Origin: Bacteroidales bacterium
GTDB taxonomy: Bacteria; Bacteroidota; Bacteroidia; Bacteroidales; Lentimicrobiaceae
Direction of reading: 5' to 3'
Length of the DNA stretch: 62,408 nucleotides
NCBI GenBank assembly: GCA_024636955.1
Contig: JAGXGB010000079.1
Coordinates: forward strand, 1-62,408
The translations under genes and the position numbers were made by a program. This document shows positions 60,660 through 62,408 of this stretch, in pieces. The notes beneath the pieces are model-generated. The model was not told where the DNA came from. It was given only the letters and a program-made list of their open reading frames with translations, and searched no databases. Within the stretch, counting starts at the first letter, position 1; every line of letters begins with the position of its first letter.

Positions 60660-62408
60660 TGCTCTTTTCTTGTTCCTTACTTTCTTCACTTAATCTTTGT
60701 TTTCTTAGTTCCCGCAACTTTTCCTTCGAGATGAACAGTTGCCTCATTCTTCTGAAGTCCCTCGAATAGCTAACGCCTATTCCAGTATTTATAACCTCAC
60801 CTTCAATAGGATCTTCATATTCAGTTCTTCGGAAACCTTTTAACCGATAACGGCCATTTTCAGTAAGTTTATATTCTACGTTCACATTGCCGGCAATTTC
60901 ACTTGCCCTGTCGTTTCCTGAGCTTGACCGGGCCTGTTCACCTTCCAGTTCAATATTACCTCCAACCTGAACAATTATCCTATCGTTCAGGAATTCTTTT
61001 GATACCCCCAACTGCAATTGGGTTCTACCTTGCTGAGCTCCAGTTTCAGAGTACTCTTCGAATGAATTAACACCAATATCAAGATCAACACCTTTTATGT
61101 ATTTATCTGACAGAGCACTGAATTGTTGTGTGAGTAGTTTACTGGCACTAGCTCTGGTGGCTGACTCAGCAGTTAAAGGAGCATTGCCTGTTTCAAAGGG
61201 ATCCTGGCCTAAAAACCTGCCTAATGCAAGTAGTGCAAACACCTGTTTGTTGAGTTGTGACTCATCGGCACGTAAGGCAGTCAATTTAGTATTGACATCT
61301 CCCCCCATTGCGCCTTGTTGGTTTTCAGGTAATTCAATATCAAAACTGATTTCAGGTTTAGTAAGCGGGCCTGTAATTTTCAGGAACACAAGGAATGTTA
61401 GTGTGTTGCGGTATGTGTTTCGCTCAGTTTCCTCAATAGTCTGACTTTCCATTAGTGTAAGAGGGGATGTACGAACCGTATAAACCGCAGTAAGATCTGT
61501 GATAGCATCCATTATATCGCCGGTCCACGTGATAGAACTTCCGTCCCTGATAGTGAACTCCCTTTTTATCAGCTCATTAAGGGTAATGTTATAACCTCCC
61601 TTATTAATTTCATACCTTCCGGTAAGATTCATTTGTCCCCCTGGGTCAAGGGAGAAGTTGAGAGTGCCGTCGCCACTTACATATAAGGAATCGCCCGATA
61701 TTGGATCAATCAACATCTTGAGAACAGCCTCCGGTTCAAAGGTTATGGATGCATTGAGTGTTACTCCCTGTACACCAGCATTTGTATTAAGCAATGAATC
61801 AACGGTTACAATATCATTTTTAATATCAAGTGTATCAGTAAAGATAACAATACCTTCACTCTCGTTAAGTGTCATTTGTGATTCAGGCAACACATAAGTG
61901 ATTCTGGTACCGTTATCAAGTTGCACCTTCATGTCAATTACAGGGCTTGAAGGACTTCCGGTGAAATGAATGTCGCTGTCGAGCAATACTTTTCCATACA
62001 AAGGCATATCTCCTTCAGCACCAGTAGAATTCATTGCAAGGAAATCTTTGGTTGATATACGAAGATCGAACAGCAGGTTCTGCAAATCTGAGAAATCAGC
62101 ATACCCTTTTATTACTGCATTGTTATTCAGGGTATCAGTAAGCGTAAGATCATTGAATATCATTCGTTGGTTTCTAATGTCAATAGTATTGTTTTGCATT
62201 TTCAGGTAGGTATTGGCATAAGGTGCTTCAAACGCAACATCATTAAATTGTAATTGTCCGGTTACCTCCGGCACATCTGTTGTGCCCCTTACATTCATAC
62301 CTCCGTTAATATAGCCACTCATCCTTGATACTTGTCCGAAAGTAAAAGGCTCAACTGCCGCCATGTTCAACCTGTCAATATCTACATCCAGGCTGAGCAT
62401 GCCAACAC
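60646..62408 (-). CDS. tamB: Translocation/assembly module TamB, C-terminal part (5' end outside window)
   Basis: The C-terminal ~586 residues of a TamB/AsmA-like protein, with the N-terminus beyond the right edge. The sequence is a long beta-helical groove of repeating short strands (NAVIKGYADFSDLQNLLFDLRISTK; GDGTLNFSLDPGGQMNLTGRYEINKGGYNI) and the conserved TamB C-terminal domain (TFLVFLKITGPLTKPEISFDIELPEN, ALLALGRFLGQDPF, GVDLDIGVNSFEEY). TamB spans the periplasm and is thought to bridge lipids between membranes. Its stop overlaps the tamL start, so the two are translationally coupled. The C-terminal ~35 residues are charged (REYR-like KEKLRELRKQRLSEESKEQEK). Confidence 0.94.
   Translation of the reverse strand, partial: VGMLSLDVDIDRLNMAAVEPFTFGQVSRMSGYINGGMNVRGTTDVPEVTGQLQFNDVAFEAPYANTYLKMQNNTIDIRNQRMIFNDLTLTDTLNNNAVIKGYADFSDLQNLLFDLRISTKDFLAMNSTGAEGDMPLYGKVLLDSDIHFTGSPSSPVIDMKVQLDNGTRITYVLPESQMTLNESEGIVIFTDTLDIKNDIVTVDSLLNTNAGVQGVTLNASITFEPEAVLKMLIDPISGDSLYVSGDGTLNFSLDPGGQMNLTGRYEINKGGYNITLNELIKREFTIRDGSSITWTGDIMDAITDLTAVYTVRTSPLTLMESQTIEETERNTYRNTLTFLVFLKITGPLTKPEISFDIELPENQQGAMGGDVNTKLTALRADESQLNKQVFALLALGRFLGQDPFETGNAPLTAESATRASASKLLTQQFSALSDKYIKGVDLDIGVNSFEEYSETGAQQGRTQLQLGVSKEFLNDRIIVQVGGNIELEGEQARSSSGNDRASEIAGNVNVEYKLTENGRYRLKGFRRTEYEDPIEGEVINTGIGVSYSRDFRRMRQLFISKEKLRELRKQRLSEESKEQEKSNDKQ

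Overview
The window is a chromosomal segment from a member of the phylum Bacteroidota, probably the order Bacteroidales or a close relative. The signs are two secreted proteins with Por-secretion (T9SS) C-terminal sorting domains, a lipidated TamA-like protein (TamL) next to TamB, a fused alpha/beta 2-oxoacid dehydrogenase E1, a DUF3822 gene beside rsmD, and many genes preceded by the Bacteroidota -7 promoter box TAnnTTTG. I cannot name a genus. There is no rRNA, tRNA, CRISPR array, prophage or intact transposase. Genes are mostly housekeeping, in short operons with many strand switches.

Layout. 1-6749 (+): the 3' part of pyruvate phosphate dikinase with a long lysine-rich tail, pckA, a YkgJ-like Cys-cluster protein, a cold-shock protein and an ABC-F ATPase. 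6857-19015 (mostly -): a lipoprotein, dnaN, plsY, a 1502-residue secreted beta-rich protein, prmA, tpiA, a lone DppB-type permease, a DoxX-like membrane protein and DUF1599. 19089-21006 (+): folP and the c-di-AMP synthase gene dacA/cdaA. 21062-29416 (-): a TPR lipoprotein, def, ruvX, a CPBP protease-like protein, tsaC, a GT9 glycosyltransferase, dapD, two thioredoxin-fold proteins and a T9SS-exported propeller protein. 29938-34479 (+): a frameshifted E1 gene and an M3 peptidase. 34891-37159 (-): small unknowns, DUF805, a MORN-like lipoprotein and DUF2461. 37455-40458 (+): an outer-membrane barrel pair, one member with a ComEA-like HhH domain. 40693-46571: a T9SS cargo protein, a POT transporter, a YhcC radical SAM protein, an SPFH/RHH pair and a YjjG-like HAD enzyme. 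46622-51968 (-): a small Cys-repeat protein and the rsfS-ftsH-LUD-DUF2007-cdsA-psd cluster. 52094-57037: birA, SRPBCC, pyrE, NUDIX, coaD, rsmD, DUF3822 and a membrane-anchored unknown. 57244-62408: a TPR protein, then tamL and the 3' part of tamB.

Functional themes. PPDK and PckA sit together at the PEP/pyruvate/oxaloacetate node. PlsY, CdsA, Psd, TamB/TamL, the GT9 enzyme and perhaps the giant protein serve envelope lipids and outer-membrane assembly. DnaN, PrmA, Def, TsaC, RsfS, RsmD and RuvX serve replication, translation and RNA processing.

The most unusual content is non-coding. Nearly every larger intergenic gap holds short 'word-like' tandem arrays (units such as TTTAGCC, CTAACCC, GTTCAATGTT and TGCGAAC, 7-11 bp) and small palindromes of several families. 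The same words recur at distant loci, palindromes lie beside or inside the arrays, and some arrays run into gene ends (coaD, the DoxX-like gene). A similar repeat is inserted in frame within prmA. A second theme is promoter placement: several -7 boxes lie only 4-5 nt before the start codon (ABC-F, radical SAM, psd, pyrE), which predicts leaderless transcripts.
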